Assembly: GCF_000934755.1 (NCBI RefSeq)
Contig: NZ_JYNP01000029.1
Location: 1-64,000, forward strand
From: Desulfonatronovibrio magnus
GTDB taxonomy: Bacteria; Desulfobacterota; Desulfovibrionia; Desulfovibrionales; Desulfonatronovibrionaceae
DNA length: 64,000 nucleotides
Direction of reading: 5' to 3'
Shown: positions 27,471 through 35,753 of the stretch, in pieces
How the letters are laid out: each line of letters opens with the position of its first letter
Numbering within the stretch: the first letter of the stretch is position 1
Made by a program: the position numbers and the translations under genes
The notes under the pieces: model-generated
Database searches by the model: none
Told to the model about the DNA's origin: nothing
The model's input: the letters and a program-made list of their open reading frames with translations, nothing else

Positions 27471-27872
27471 CTAAATATCTTCCGTCTTAAATTCAATTTC
27501 CTGGCTTGAGACTTCATCAAGGATTTCGGTTATCTTTTTCCTGTATTTAGAAACAGCAAGAACGGGTTCCAAGCTGTAAATATCCAAATCAACAGAATAT
27601 CCATCGGCTTGCGAAGATATAGACTCTGAATAATCCTGCATCAGCTTGACCTTCAGGTTATTATCCAATGTAGCTCTTGACAGCTCAGAAATCATTGGGA
27701 ATAGACTGTCCCAGTCCATTTGCAATCGGTCATAAGCTGACTTTATGCGTTTATATTTTTCAGGAAAGTGTTCTGGATGATATCGCATGGAAAGCTTAAC
27801 AAAAGCCTTTCTAACCTTTTCAGGACCATCATCTCTCGACACCCTGAGCGCACTATAGTCTTTTTCAAACAT
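27471..27872 (-). CDS. Small J-domain protein with HPE instead of HPD
   Basis: 133 residues; ATG preceded by AAGGAAAAAAAT. Residues about 5-65 form a J domain (DYSALRVSRDDGPEKVRKAF; helix II VKLSMRY then HPE at residues 32-34; helix III YKRIKSAYDRLQMD). The HPD tripeptide that stimulates Hsp70 ATPase activity is changed to HPE, a conservative D-to-E change that in studied DnaJ proteins weakens stimulation. No G/F-rich, zinc-finger or CTD regions; the C-terminal 65 residues are helical and unrecognised. It is the last gene of a four-gene minus-strand set with Hsp70 and GrpE-like genes, 32 bases after the 709-residue gene. Confidence 0.8.
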   Translation of the reverse strand: MFEKDYSALRVSRDDGPEKVRKAFVKLSMRYHPEHFPEKYKRIKSAYDRLQMDWDSLFPMISELSRATLDNNLKVKLMQDYSESISSQADGYSVDLDIYSLEPVLAVSKYRKKITEILDEVSSQEIEFKTEDI

Positions 27873-27904
27873 ATTTTTTTCCTTGTTGCAACATAATCAC
27901 TTTT

Positions 27905-30034
27905 TTAATCCATTAAAAATCGTATTTTCATTTTCCGAACTGTCTTTTTGGCTCCAGACTTCTTTTTTTGCTTTGCTCCTAAAATTTTTCGGACTTCTTC
28001 TATTGCTTTCTGCAAATCTTTGGAGATATCTTTTCGGTGCAGAAATCCTCTATTTTCCCAAATTTCCAATAGACTGGAAGACAAAGCAGTCAACCTTCTC
28101 TGTTTCAAAATAGATGTCAACAATCTCCATTTTTCATTGATTGTGATGTATTCAGCAAGATGATTAATAACTTTTTTTAGAAAAGTATTGTTGTAGGGTG
28201 ATGACTTCCATTCAAGAATATTCAAAAGCAGCATAAAAAACTGCTTATCAGGTGGAGGATGCAGCAGCAATACTTCAGGGTTTGCGGTTTTTCCGGGTAT
28301 TTTGAAATTGCCTTTTAGCACTTTGCCAAAAAACAGCAATACACCCAAAAGAGGAAAATCTGTGTCTACATCATCTGCAAGTTTTCGCAGCAAGGACGGA
28401 TCAAGCTCGTAAAAACTCAGTTCTGATGAATCATAGTCAAAAACATCATCATCTTTAAAAGTGATATCAAAAAGCTTAGTCACAAAAACATGGACCAACT
28501 CACGATAGTCAGCTGGATCGAGACATAATTTATAGGCAGAAAATACACTTTCCAACTTAATTATATAAAACAGATCATTGGATACCTCATCAATTTCATC
28601 CGATGTCAGCTTGAGAGGCCCCCTTACATCATTGATCTGTTCAATATATTTAATCTTGTCTTTCTTCAGAGAGCTACTTTCAGCCCTTTTCTCAATTATC
28701 GACAGCAGGTATCTATCAGAAAGAGAAGTGCTGCAGACTGTCTGAAGCAGAATGTCCAACTCAGTATCAACATTATTCAATGGATAATCGCTGAGGCTTG
28801 AATGCCAAAACTTAACGGCATTATTCAGGATTGACTTTTCGTTCAGGCCTGAATCAGATACAAGCTTTGCAAGTGTTGTTAGTGCAACGATTTGTTCTCC
28901 AGCATATCTTGCAATTTCTTGTATCTTTGTCTGCTGAATCATAAAACCAAAAACATCATACAAATCAAGAATACATTCACTTAGATACTTTTTTTTGACC
29001 ATTATGTCTGCAATGCAAAATACAATTTTTTCTCTTAATGTCCATACATCATGCTTTATTAATTCATGAAGAATAGAATACGATTTTACGCCCTGTTTTC
29101 TCAAGTCTGTCATTACGTCACACTGCTCGCGCAGGTAGTGAGGCATGGGTATTGAAACAGAAGGTATATAGGATTGCAACAGCATACGCATTGATATTTC
29201 CCAGTTTGAGCCAAGTTTTTGTTTGCCGGCCCAGAGCATAAGGTTTGCTGTTGCTGTTTCTACAGGATGTCCTGAATATTTAAAGTCTTTGTTAATAAGA
29301 TATTTCATAGCTTTTTCTGGCTGCAGGCTATGATAACTTTTAACAAATATATCGCTGCACAACTTGGATAGCAGTGCAACATTCTCAAGAACCTTCAGAG
29401 GAATACCTTCGTTATGAGACGCAGCTTTAGACAGTTCTGAAGCTGCTCTATCAAGTTGTTTACACTGAACTTGCAGGGGAATATCTGAATCTTTCCTTAC
29501 AATTCTTTCAAACGATTTTAAAAACCATGAGGCACGGGCATAATGCTTTTCTCCTTTTCTGGCTCGCTTAAGTTTATCCTGTAAATAGTCATCAAGAGGA
29601 GTGGACTTTCTTTCCTGAAGAAGAGATTTCAGTTTCAAAGCCAGGGCAGCAAATGGTGCAGGCAGTTTATCAGAGCATTTCTCCTCCAGCCCAGGATACC
29701 CAAGGCCATTATAAACATTTATAAGCACATAGAGCACTTCAAGACAACGGACATTTTCAGAAGATAAATTCTCAGATTTACTCAATCCCGCATATGCTCT
29801 TTGAATCCTGGCAATGTTTTTGTCAACAAAGGTAACCTGAAGCAAAAGGTTATAAACTGCAGAATCCCATAACTTAGCAGCAGAGGTTTTCTCGGCTTTT
29901 TCCTTCTGACGCTCATAAAGAGTTATGAACTCCTCCCAAGACTGTTTTTTCCAATATCCATTAAGCTTTGACTCGAGCTTCTGCAGAGGGTTACTTGTTT
30001 TATTTTTTTTGGCTCGTGAGCTTTTTTTAGCCAT
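27905..30034 (-). CDS. Unrecognised 709-residue helical protein in the Hsp70 operon
   Basis: 709 residues. The ATG at 30034 overlaps the Hsp70 stop (TGATG), so translation is coupled; a TTG one codon earlier is the alternative start. Both ends are strongly basic (MAKKSSRAKKNKTSN; KQKKKSGAKKTVRKMK). The body is almost entirely alpha-helical with no signal peptide, membrane segment, P-loop or cysteine motif, and short helix-pair repeats suggest a solenoid. I recognise no family. Its fixed place between an Hsp70 and a J protein suggests a dedicated client, adaptor or scaffold of that chaperone, perhaps binding nucleic acid or ribosomes through the basic tails. This is inference from context only. 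Confidence 0.75.
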   Translation of the reverse strand: MAKKSSRAKKNKTSNPLQKLESKLNGYWKKQSWEEFITLYERQKEKAEKTSAAKLWDSAVYNLLLQVTFVDKNIARIQRAYAGLSKSENLSSENVRCLEVLYVLINVYNGLGYPGLEEKCSDKLPAPFAALALKLKSLLQERKSTPLDDYLQDKLKRARKGEKHYARASWFLKSFERIVRKDSDIPLQVQCKQLDRAASELSKAASHNEGIPLKVLENVALLSKLCSDIFVKSYHSLQPEKAMKYLINKDFKYSGHPVETATANLMLWAGKQKLGSNWEISMRMLLQSYIPSVSIPMPHYLREQCDVMTDLRKQGVKSYSILHELIKHDVWTLREKIVFCIADIMVKKKYLSECILDLYDVFGFMIQQTKIQEIARYAGEQIVALTTLAKLVSDSGLNEKSILNNAVKFWHSSLSDYPLNNVDTELDILLQTVCSTSLSDRYLLSIIEKRAESSSLKKDKIKYIEQINDVRGPLKLTSDEIDEVSNDLFYIIKLESVFSAYKLCLDPADYRELVHVFVTKLFDITFKDDDVFDYDSSELSFYELDPSLLRKLADDVDTDFPLLGVLLFFGKVLKGNFKIPGKTANPEVLLLHPPPDKQFFMLLLNILEWKSSPYNNTFLKKVINHLAEYITINEKWRLLTSILKQRRLTALSSSLLEIWENRGFLHRKDISKDLQKAIEEVRKILGAKQKKKSGAKKTVRKMKIRFLMD

Positions 30035-31773
30035 CAATCACCCCGCTCCTTGAGCTCATCAATATAATCCACAAGGGCTTCTTCAGTCTCGTCCACTAAA
30101 TCCTCATCGTCACCCTTTAAGGCCTTTTCGTAGTCGTGTATCAAGGCCTTCAAGGTATTTTTTTCTGCCTCAGAAGTGAGTTCGTTCAGTGTATCGTAGG
30201 ATTTATGGAGGATATAATTTGTAACCTGGTTATCCTGCTCCTGGGTATCATCCATATCGTCCGGGTCAAAATCATCTTCGTCATCTATAGACAAATCAAA
30301 CTCGAGAAATGATTGACCCCGCAAGGTGCTGTCCAGGTCAACTTCCCGTTTTGCTCCATAACCTTTCTGCTCAACTTTTACACGAATTATACCATTTAAG
30401 TCATAACTGTATTCAATTTCAATAGGTGAATGAGCAGGGCTGGGATGCAATTTAAGGTCAAGGCTTCCTATAAGGGTATTTTCAGAGGGCTCTTTAGACT
30501 CGCCTTGAAACACCTCTACCTTTACCACCTGCTGTTCATCGTGGTTTGTATAAAAGATCTGCGATCTGGTAACCGGAATTTGCGTATTGCGCGGAATTAT
30601 TGGAACACAGATAACCTTGGGTACAAGCTCACTGTAAGACAATGCACTTGCAGATAATGAGTGAGGATTAACATCTATAAGCACCTGATGAATATGCTCA
30701 CCGGTAATGATTCCACCTTGAATAGCCGCCCCCTTGGCAACGCTTAGGTCTGGGTCAATGGGTGGCAGACAGGATGAACCAAAATATCCTTCCAATAAAG
30801 AAATTACCGCTGGAATACGGGTGGAACCTCCCACAAGGAGAACATTCTGAATTTGATCCGCTGTAAGCCCTGATTCTGACAACGCTTTACCTACTTCTTT
30901 TTTGGTGATTTCAAGATAATGCTCGATCATTTCCTCAAACTCACTTCGCTCCAGCTCAAAAAAAAGATCAATTTCAGCATTACCCTGATTGGGTATAAGG
31001 TTTCCTTCAATCCGCGCATAAGGATGGTGGGAAAGATGAATTTTGGCCTGTTCCGCAGCTGCTTTAAGACGGGCTTCAGCAGGTTTGTATCCTCGCAGGT
31101 CTATGCCATGTTCTCTCATTATCCTGGTCATGCATAGTTCCATTATGGTCTGATCAAAATCATCTCCGCCAAGCTTGGTATTACCAGTTGTAGCCAGCAC
31201 TTCATTCAGCTCACCTACCCTGAGAACTGAAACATCAAATGTCCCCCCACCCAGATCATAAACAAGGATATTGCTTTCAATGGTTTCGGACTTCTCATCT
31301 ATCTGCAGATATTTATAAAATAAGGCCGCTGCAGTTGGTTCATTGATGATGCGTTCCACTTTAAGTCCGGCCTCTTCTCCGGCCTTTTGTGTAGCCCTGC
31401 GCTGCGAATCTGAAAAATAAGCAGGCACGGTAATGACCACATTCTTCACTTCTTTGCCGCAAACTTTTTCTGCTTCTGACTTCAAAAAGCTGAGTATATA
31501 TGAAGATATTGTTTCAGGATTATAAAGCTTCTCGCCAATTTTGACTGTTTCGTCAGAACCTATAATCCGCTTGACAGAGCTGATAGTATTCTCAGGATGA
31601 AGAAGCTGGCGATTTTTGGCCCTTAAACCAACAATTATTTCATCCGCCTCAAAACTCACTATAGACGGTACAAGACTGGAATCCTGTATGGCAATCACTT
31701 CAGGCTTACCTTCCTTTAGCATGGAAATGCAGGAATTGGTTGTTCCCAGATCAATTCCGAAAATAGTCTTCAT
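30034..31773 (-). CDS. Specialised Hsp70 (DnaK/HscC-like) chaperone
   Basis: 579 residues, compared with about 630-640 for DnaK and 556 for HscC. All ATPase signatures are present: FGIDLGTTNSCISML (residues 5-19), VYDLGGGTFDVSVL (about 190-203), and VLLVGGSTRIPAV (about 320-332), plus NEPTAAALFY. A substrate-binding beta-domain follows, but the helical lid is short and very acidic (SIDDEDDFDPDDMDDTQEQ), and the EEVD-like end of DnaK is absent. It is therefore a second, specialised Hsp70 rather than the housekeeping DnaK. Partners are encoded around it: GrpE-like upstream, an unknown 709-residue protein and a J protein downstream. No CIRCE element (GAGTGCTAA-type) was seen upstream. Confidence 0.9.
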   Translation of the reverse strand: MKTIFGIDLGTTNSCISMLKEGKPEVIAIQDSSLVPSIVSFEADEIIVGLRAKNRQLLHPENTISSVKRIIGSDETVKIGEKLYNPETISSYILSFLKSEAEKVCGKEVKNVVITVPAYFSDSQRRATQKAGEEAGLKVERIINEPTAAALFYKYLQIDEKSETIESNILVYDLGGGTFDVSVLRVGELNEVLATTGNTKLGGDDFDQTIMELCMTRIMREHGIDLRGYKPAEARLKAAAEQAKIHLSHHPYARIEGNLIPNQGNAEIDLFFELERSEFEEMIEHYLEITKKEVGKALSESGLTADQIQNVLLVGGSTRIPAVISLLEGYFGSSCLPPIDPDLSVAKGAAIQGGIITGEHIHQVLIDVNPHSLSASALSYSELVPKVICVPIIPRNTQIPVTRSQIFYTNHDEQQVVKVEVFQGESKEPSENTLIGSLDLKLHPSPAHSPIEIEYSYDLNGIIRVKVEQKGYGAKREVDLDSTLRGQSFLEFDLSIDDEDDFDPDDMDDTQEQDNQVTNYILHKSYDTLNELTSEAEKNTLKALIHDYEKALKGDDEDLVDETEEALVDYIDELKERGD

Positions 31774-32027
31774 ACACGTTCTCCTGAACCTGAAAGTTAA
31801 AAATTTGAAAAATGAGTTAGATTTACTATGAAACCCTCACATAAAAAAAGAAAGATTGAACCGCGAAAGACACCAAAGGACACAAAAAAGAAAACTCAAA
31901 AGGCAGCATTTTTTCAAAACCGTTACCCGGTTTTCAAAAAACATCCTCGAAAAATGTCTTCAACTTAGTAACCTTCGTATCTTTATGGTTCAATTCTTAG
32001 CTACAGGAAAAAAACACTTTAGAACCA

Positions 32028-32582
32028 TTACGTATCCCTGATAACTGAAAGATACTCGTCTTGAGGGGATACTTTACTGGTCACCACAACCGCCGGCCGA
32101 ACCATTTTCTGACCCACTATAAGCCCGGGACGGACTACTTCAATTACTGTATTCTCAGGGAAAGAGATGTTAACTTGAACATCACAGGCCTGATGTCTAA
32201 CATCATCAAAAGGTTGATGAAGATCCAAGATGAGTTGAACATTCAACTCATGGAGCAGAGTTTCAAGCTTGAGCCATAGTTGACATAAAGTCTGATCTTT
32301 CTCGTGATTTCGCAGATAATAGATGGCAAAATTTTCAGCAAATGACATGAAACCCTCATACTGCGGGCCGGAAATAAGAAGTTCCTGCATCTTATCCATC
32401 TTGGAGCCAAGTTCTACAAGCATTCTTTCAAAAGCCTGAGCCTGACGTCTTTCCCGCTTTTGCAGGTTACGAATCATTTCTTCCACCATCTGAAACTCAG
32501 TTGGCTCTGTTTCTTCTATCTCTACTTCTTTTTCTTCAGCTTTGTTTTTTAACGGAGACAATATTTTTGACCAGAATGACAT
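32028..32582 (-). CDS. Divergent GrpE-like nucleotide-exchange factor
   Basis: 184 residues, ATG after AAAGGTAAGAT. An acidic N-terminal coiled coil (KNKAEEKEVEIEETEPTEF; then MVEEMIRNLQKRERRQAQAF) is followed by helices and a C-terminal beta-wing (VIEVVRPGLIVGQKMVRPA, then VVVTSK) that matches the GrpE C-terminus (VxxVxxxGYxxxxRxLRPAxVxVSK) well. Overall similarity to GrpE is low and the middle is not recognisable, so the assignment rests on topology, the final beta domain and the adjacent Hsp70 gene. It is the first gene of the operon, 254 bases upstream of Hsp70. A role as ADP-release factor dedicated to this Hsp70 is inferred. Confidence 0.7.
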   Translation of the reverse strand: MSFWSKILSPLKNKAEEKEVEIEETEPTEFQMVEEMIRNLQKRERRQAQAFERMLVELGSKMDKMQELLISGPQYEGFMSFAENFAIYYLRNHEKDQTLCQLWLKLETLLHELNVQLILDLHQPFDDVRHQACDVQVNISFPENTVIEVVRPGLIVGQKMVRPAVVVTSKVSPQDEYLSVIRDT

Positions 32583-33494
32583 ATCTTACCTTTGATTCAA
32601 ATATTTAATGAAGTTTTCTACCGTCAGTACTGCCCTTGAGCCACAAATAAGTAATATTCTGTAAGGCAACACCGGAATTTTCAGAAAAGTGACAGATTCG
32701 TAAAGTTACTCGCAGGTTCGGTCCCGGGCCGCCCGGGTGAAGAGCTTACAAGTAACTGCAATCGTTTTGCCAGTAAAATCAGACATTTACATTTTTCAGG
32801 TTTTTACTATTTTTGCTTATGATTCATGCACATTTGCCAGAAAAGTTCCGTCAAAGATGGGAACTTTGCGCTTGGCACAGGGACTGTCCCTCGCTATGTA
32901 AATTTTTTCATTAAAACCGATTTTTGCCAGAAACCAATGCAGTATCAAACTTTTTAACGTTTCCTCGCGGGGACTGTCCCAATGTCCATAGAGGAGACTC
33001 ATTTTCAGTTACTCACACGTTCGGTCCCGCTCCCCCCGGGTGAGGAGCTTACATAATCATAATTGCACGCAAGAATTTTACCTGCATAAACAAAACGCTA
33101 AGTCCAGTATTTGTAAATCAACATGTTTTTTTTTTGACGTTGCGTATCTGATTTCCATCTTAAACGCAATCTATTGAAATCTTCATTTTTTATTGTAGTG
33201 ACTTACCGCTTCAATTTGTAACAAAAAAAACAAGAAAATTCTGAACACACAAGACCACTAATGCCGGCTGTGCCCACACCCCATATTAAACAAAAATAGT
33301 TAAGTTGTGGCGATAACTTGACTTTTAAGTCTTCAGTCTTCAGCCTGACTTTTGCTGCTAACCCCCAACTTAACAATACTTGCTTAAGTTGGGTTGCGGG
33401 AAAAAGCCACTTTTGATAACAGACTTTGAAACAATTGCTGAACATATTACCCGTTTTTCTCTCGGAGGAATCCAGGAAATTAAAAGGAGGAATA
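32583..33494. repeat. Intergenic repeat cluster between the chaperone operon and the E1 genes
   Basis: About 900 bases without a supported gene. Contains family D copies at 32703-32764 and 33007-33052 enclosing family B copy 3 (32836-32983), then 430 bases of AT-rich sequence including a T9 run at 33126 and the region upstream of the E1-alpha gene. The minus-strand side must hold the chaperone-operon promoter and the plus-strand side the E1 promoter, but no clear -35/-10 pair stands out. Confidence 0.65.
32836..32983 (-). repeat. Family B repeat, copy 3
   Basis: Same orientation as copy 2 (27157-27336), lacking the 30-bp unit. It shares with the other copies the block TCCGTCAAAGATGGGAACTT and the palindrome GGGGACTGTCCC at both ends. 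Confidence 0.8.
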
Positions 33495-34460
33495 ATGGAC
33501 ATCCCTCACAACAAACAGATTAAAATGCTTGAAACCATGATCCTGTCCAGAAAGTTCTCGGACACTTTGGTGGAACTTTGCAAAATCCAGGGGAAAATAC
33601 CTGGCATGATGATTTTATCCACTGGACAGGAAGCTGTGGGCTCAGGAGTATGCGCTGCTCTGGAACCCGAAGACGTAATCATCACTAACCATCGCAGCCA
33701 CAACCACCTTCTGGCCAAAGGAGCAGACCCTAATGAGCTTATGGCAGAAATTTACTGCAAAAAAACAGGCTGCAACAAAGGCAAGAGTGGAACTCTGCAT
33801 CTCGCTGTGCCAGAGGTCAATGCACCATGCACCACAACAGTAGTGGGCGCAACTTTGCCCATAGCTGTGGGCCGGGCCTTTGCCCAGCAGTACAGAAATG
33901 AGAATGCCATAACAGTCTGTTTTTTTGGAGACGGCGCTGCTGATGAAGGTTCTTTTCATGAGGCCCTGAATCTGGCAGCCTTATGGCAGCTGCCAGTTAT
34001 TTTCCTTTGTGAAAACAACATGTATGCCGGGGCTCAGCGCTATGAAGAACATACCAGGGTCAAGGACATGGCCGAGCGGGCCCAAGCTTACAACATGCCT
34101 GGAATAATCGCTGACGGAAACGATGCATTGGCTGTTTACACGGCCACTCTGGAAGCCAGACAGAGAGCATTGGAGGGAAAAGGTCCGACTCTTCTGGAGT
34201 GTAAAACCTACCGTTGCCGCGGCCACGGTGAAACCGATCCGCAACATTACCAGCCCAAGGATGAAATCAAGGCCTGGCAGGATAAGTGTCCAATCCCAAG
34301 GCTCGCAGATGCCCTTGTTAAAGCTGGCATTATCCCTTCCTCTAAGCTTGAAGAAATGGAGTCTATTGCTGATAATATTGTGCAGGATGCAGTGCGTTTC
34401 GCTGAAGAAAGCCCTTATCCAGAGCCCCATGAAGCCTTAGAAGATGTTTATGTTGATTAG
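33495..34460 (+). CDS. Thiamine-diphosphate 2-oxoacid dehydrogenase E1 component, alpha subunit
   Basis: 321 residues from ATG 33495, which follows a perfect AAAAGGAGG; a longer in-frame start at 33426 adds a non-conserved leader. The ThDP motif is present: GDGAADEG (about 155-162), ending in ENNMYAGA. SHNHLLAKG and the GKSGTLHL loop match PDH/acetoin-dehydrogenase E1-alpha. The active-site HxH-type phosphorylation loop is represented by YRCRGHGETDP. The partner beta subunit follows after 97 bases. No E2 (lipoyl acyltransferase) or E3 gene is nearby, which is unusual: these normally form one operon. Closest relatives by eye are acetoin/pyruvate/branched-chain dehydrogenase E1; the true substrate cannot be told. 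Confidence 0.85.
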   Translation: MDIPHNKQIKMLETMILSRKFSDTLVELCKIQGKIPGMMILSTGQEAVGSGVCAALEPEDVIITNHRSHNHLLAKGADPNELMAEIYCKKTGCNKGKSGTLHLAVPEVNAPCTTTVVGATLPIAVGRAFAQQYRNENAITVCFFGDGAADEGSFHEALNLAALWQLPVIFLCENNMYAGAQRYEEHTRVKDMAERAQAYNMPGIIADGNDALAVYTATLEARQRALEGKGPTLLECKTYRCRGHGETDPQHYQPKDEIKAWQDKCPIPRLADALVKAGIIPSSKLEEMESIADNIVQDAVRFAEESPYPEPHEALEDVYVD

Positions 34461-34557
34461 TTTTGAGTTTTAAGTTTTGAGATTTAAGATCAGCATCAAA
34501 TTTTTGAATTATAAATGGTCAGAATTGTTCGGCCATACATTATTAAGGAATTATGTC

Positions 34558-35541
34558 ATGCAGAAATTAGGAATGGGACAGGCCGTTAATCAGGCCTTGA
34601 AAGAAGAAATGTACCGTGATCCCAATGTATTTATCGCCGGAGAAGGCGTCGGGGTCAGTATTCACGTCAACCCAATGTTTCCCACTCATGGTCTGTTAGA
34701 AGAGTTCGGGCCAGCAAGGGTCAAGGATACTCCTGTGTCTGAAGCAGCCATTGCCGGACTGGCTGTGGGTGCGGCTGAGGCAGGACTCAGGCCCGTGGTT
34801 GAAATCATGTTCAATCCATTTTTCACCCTGGCCTCAGATATGATTGTCAACCATGCAGCAAAGCTCAGATACTTATCCGGCGGGAAGTCATCCTTTCCAT
34901 TAGTGGTACGCATCAAAAGCGGAGCCGGATTTGGAGCAGGGTGCCAGCATTCCCATAACTTAGAAGCCTGGGCTGCACATTGTCCAGGACTGAAAGTGGT
35001 CATGCCTTCAACTTCAGCAGATGCCAAAGGACTGCTCAAATCGGCCATCAGAGATGACAATCCAGTAATTTTTATTGAACATATGGGTCTTTATTTCGCA
35101 CAAATGCCTGTACCTGAAGAGGAGTACCTGACTCCTCTGGGCCATGCCGATATCAAGCGGCCAGGCAGAGACCTGACTGTGGTTACCTGGTCCGGAACTT
35201 TGGGCGCCGCCATGAATGCAGCTGAACAACTAAGCCGGGACGGAATTGAAATGGAAGTAGTGGACCTGCGAACTCTTAATCCGCTGGACAAGGAAACCAT
35301 TCTTGGCTCAGTTGAAAAGACCGGCAGGCTCATTGTCATGCACGAAGCTACCCGTACTGCTGGTTTTGGTGCTGAAGTAGCTGCTGTGGTCATGGAGGAA
35401 GGATTTAAGTTTCTCAAGGCTCCCTTAAAGAGAGTGACAGGACCTGACATTCCGGTCCCTGCCAGCCCTCCTTTGGAAAAATTTTATATTCCTGATGAAA
35501 ATGATCTCATCAAGGCTGCCAGGGAAATCTTAGATAAATAG
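34558..35541 (+). CDS. Thiamine-diphosphate 2-oxoacid dehydrogenase E1 component, beta subunit
   Basis: 327 residues from ATG 34558 (SD AAGGAA); the earlier in-frame start at 34477 lies in poorly coding sequence. The N-terminus has QAVNQALKEEMYRDPNVFIAGEGVG, with the Glu that activates the ThDP aminopyrimidine. Then come DTPVSEAAIAGLAVGAAEAGLRP, the Tkt_Pyr domain, and a C-terminal transketolase domain (VVDLRTLNPLDKETI; HEATRTAGFGAEVAAVV). Forms an alpha2beta2 heterotetramer with the preceding product. The stop codon TAG overlaps the left end of the inverted-repeat element at 35541. Cytoplasmic. Confidence 0.87.
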   Translation: MQKLGMGQAVNQALKEEMYRDPNVFIAGEGVGVSIHVNPMFPTHGLLEEFGPARVKDTPVSEAAIAGLAVGAAEAGLRPVVEIMFNPFFTLASDMIVNHAAKLRYLSGGKSSFPLVVRIKSGAGFGAGCQHSHNLEAWAAHCPGLKVVMPSTSADAKGLLKSAIRDDNPVIFIEHMGLYFAQMPVPEEEYLTPLGHADIKRPGRDLTVVTWSGTLGAAMNAAEQLSRDGIEMEVVDLRTLNPLDKETILGSVEKTGRLIVMHEATRTAGFGAEVAAVVMEEGFKFLKAPLKRVTGPDIPVPASPPLEKFYIPDENDLIKAAREILDK

Positions 35542-35681
35542 TAATAGTTTAGCCCTTTTCTAAGGAAAGCAGGGGGCAGGCACCCCAGCCCTTGTTTTTT
35601 GTTGATGTAAAACACAGAATTAATAAAACAAGGGCTGGGAGAGCCAGTCCCCGTGCCACATGCAAATGGCTAAACTGTTAC
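35541..35681 (-). repeat. Short inverted-repeat-bounded element, family A copy 2
   Basis: 141 bases, the inverted counterpart of 8703-8874 without the 30-bp insertion. Terminal inverted repeats GTAATAGTTTAGCC (35541-35554) and its complement with one change (35668-35681). An internal CCAGCCCTTGTTTT stretch and its inverted partner AAAACAAGGGCTGG make it a long hairpin. It begins on the last base of the E1-beta stop codon, just as copy 1 begins on the last base of another gene's stop codon. Confidence 0.85.
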
Positions 35682-35753
35682 GATAAATAATTTCGAATAT
35701 CAGAGGTGAGGCTCAATAATTATTTTGAACAGTTTAATATTCCAGGAGGCAAC

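Noticed and set aside
21821-33002. Similar small peptides at 21821-22006 and 32817-33002
   Set aside because: Both are translated from family B repeats; the similarity stems from the repeat, the frames start at different places and no ribosome site is present.
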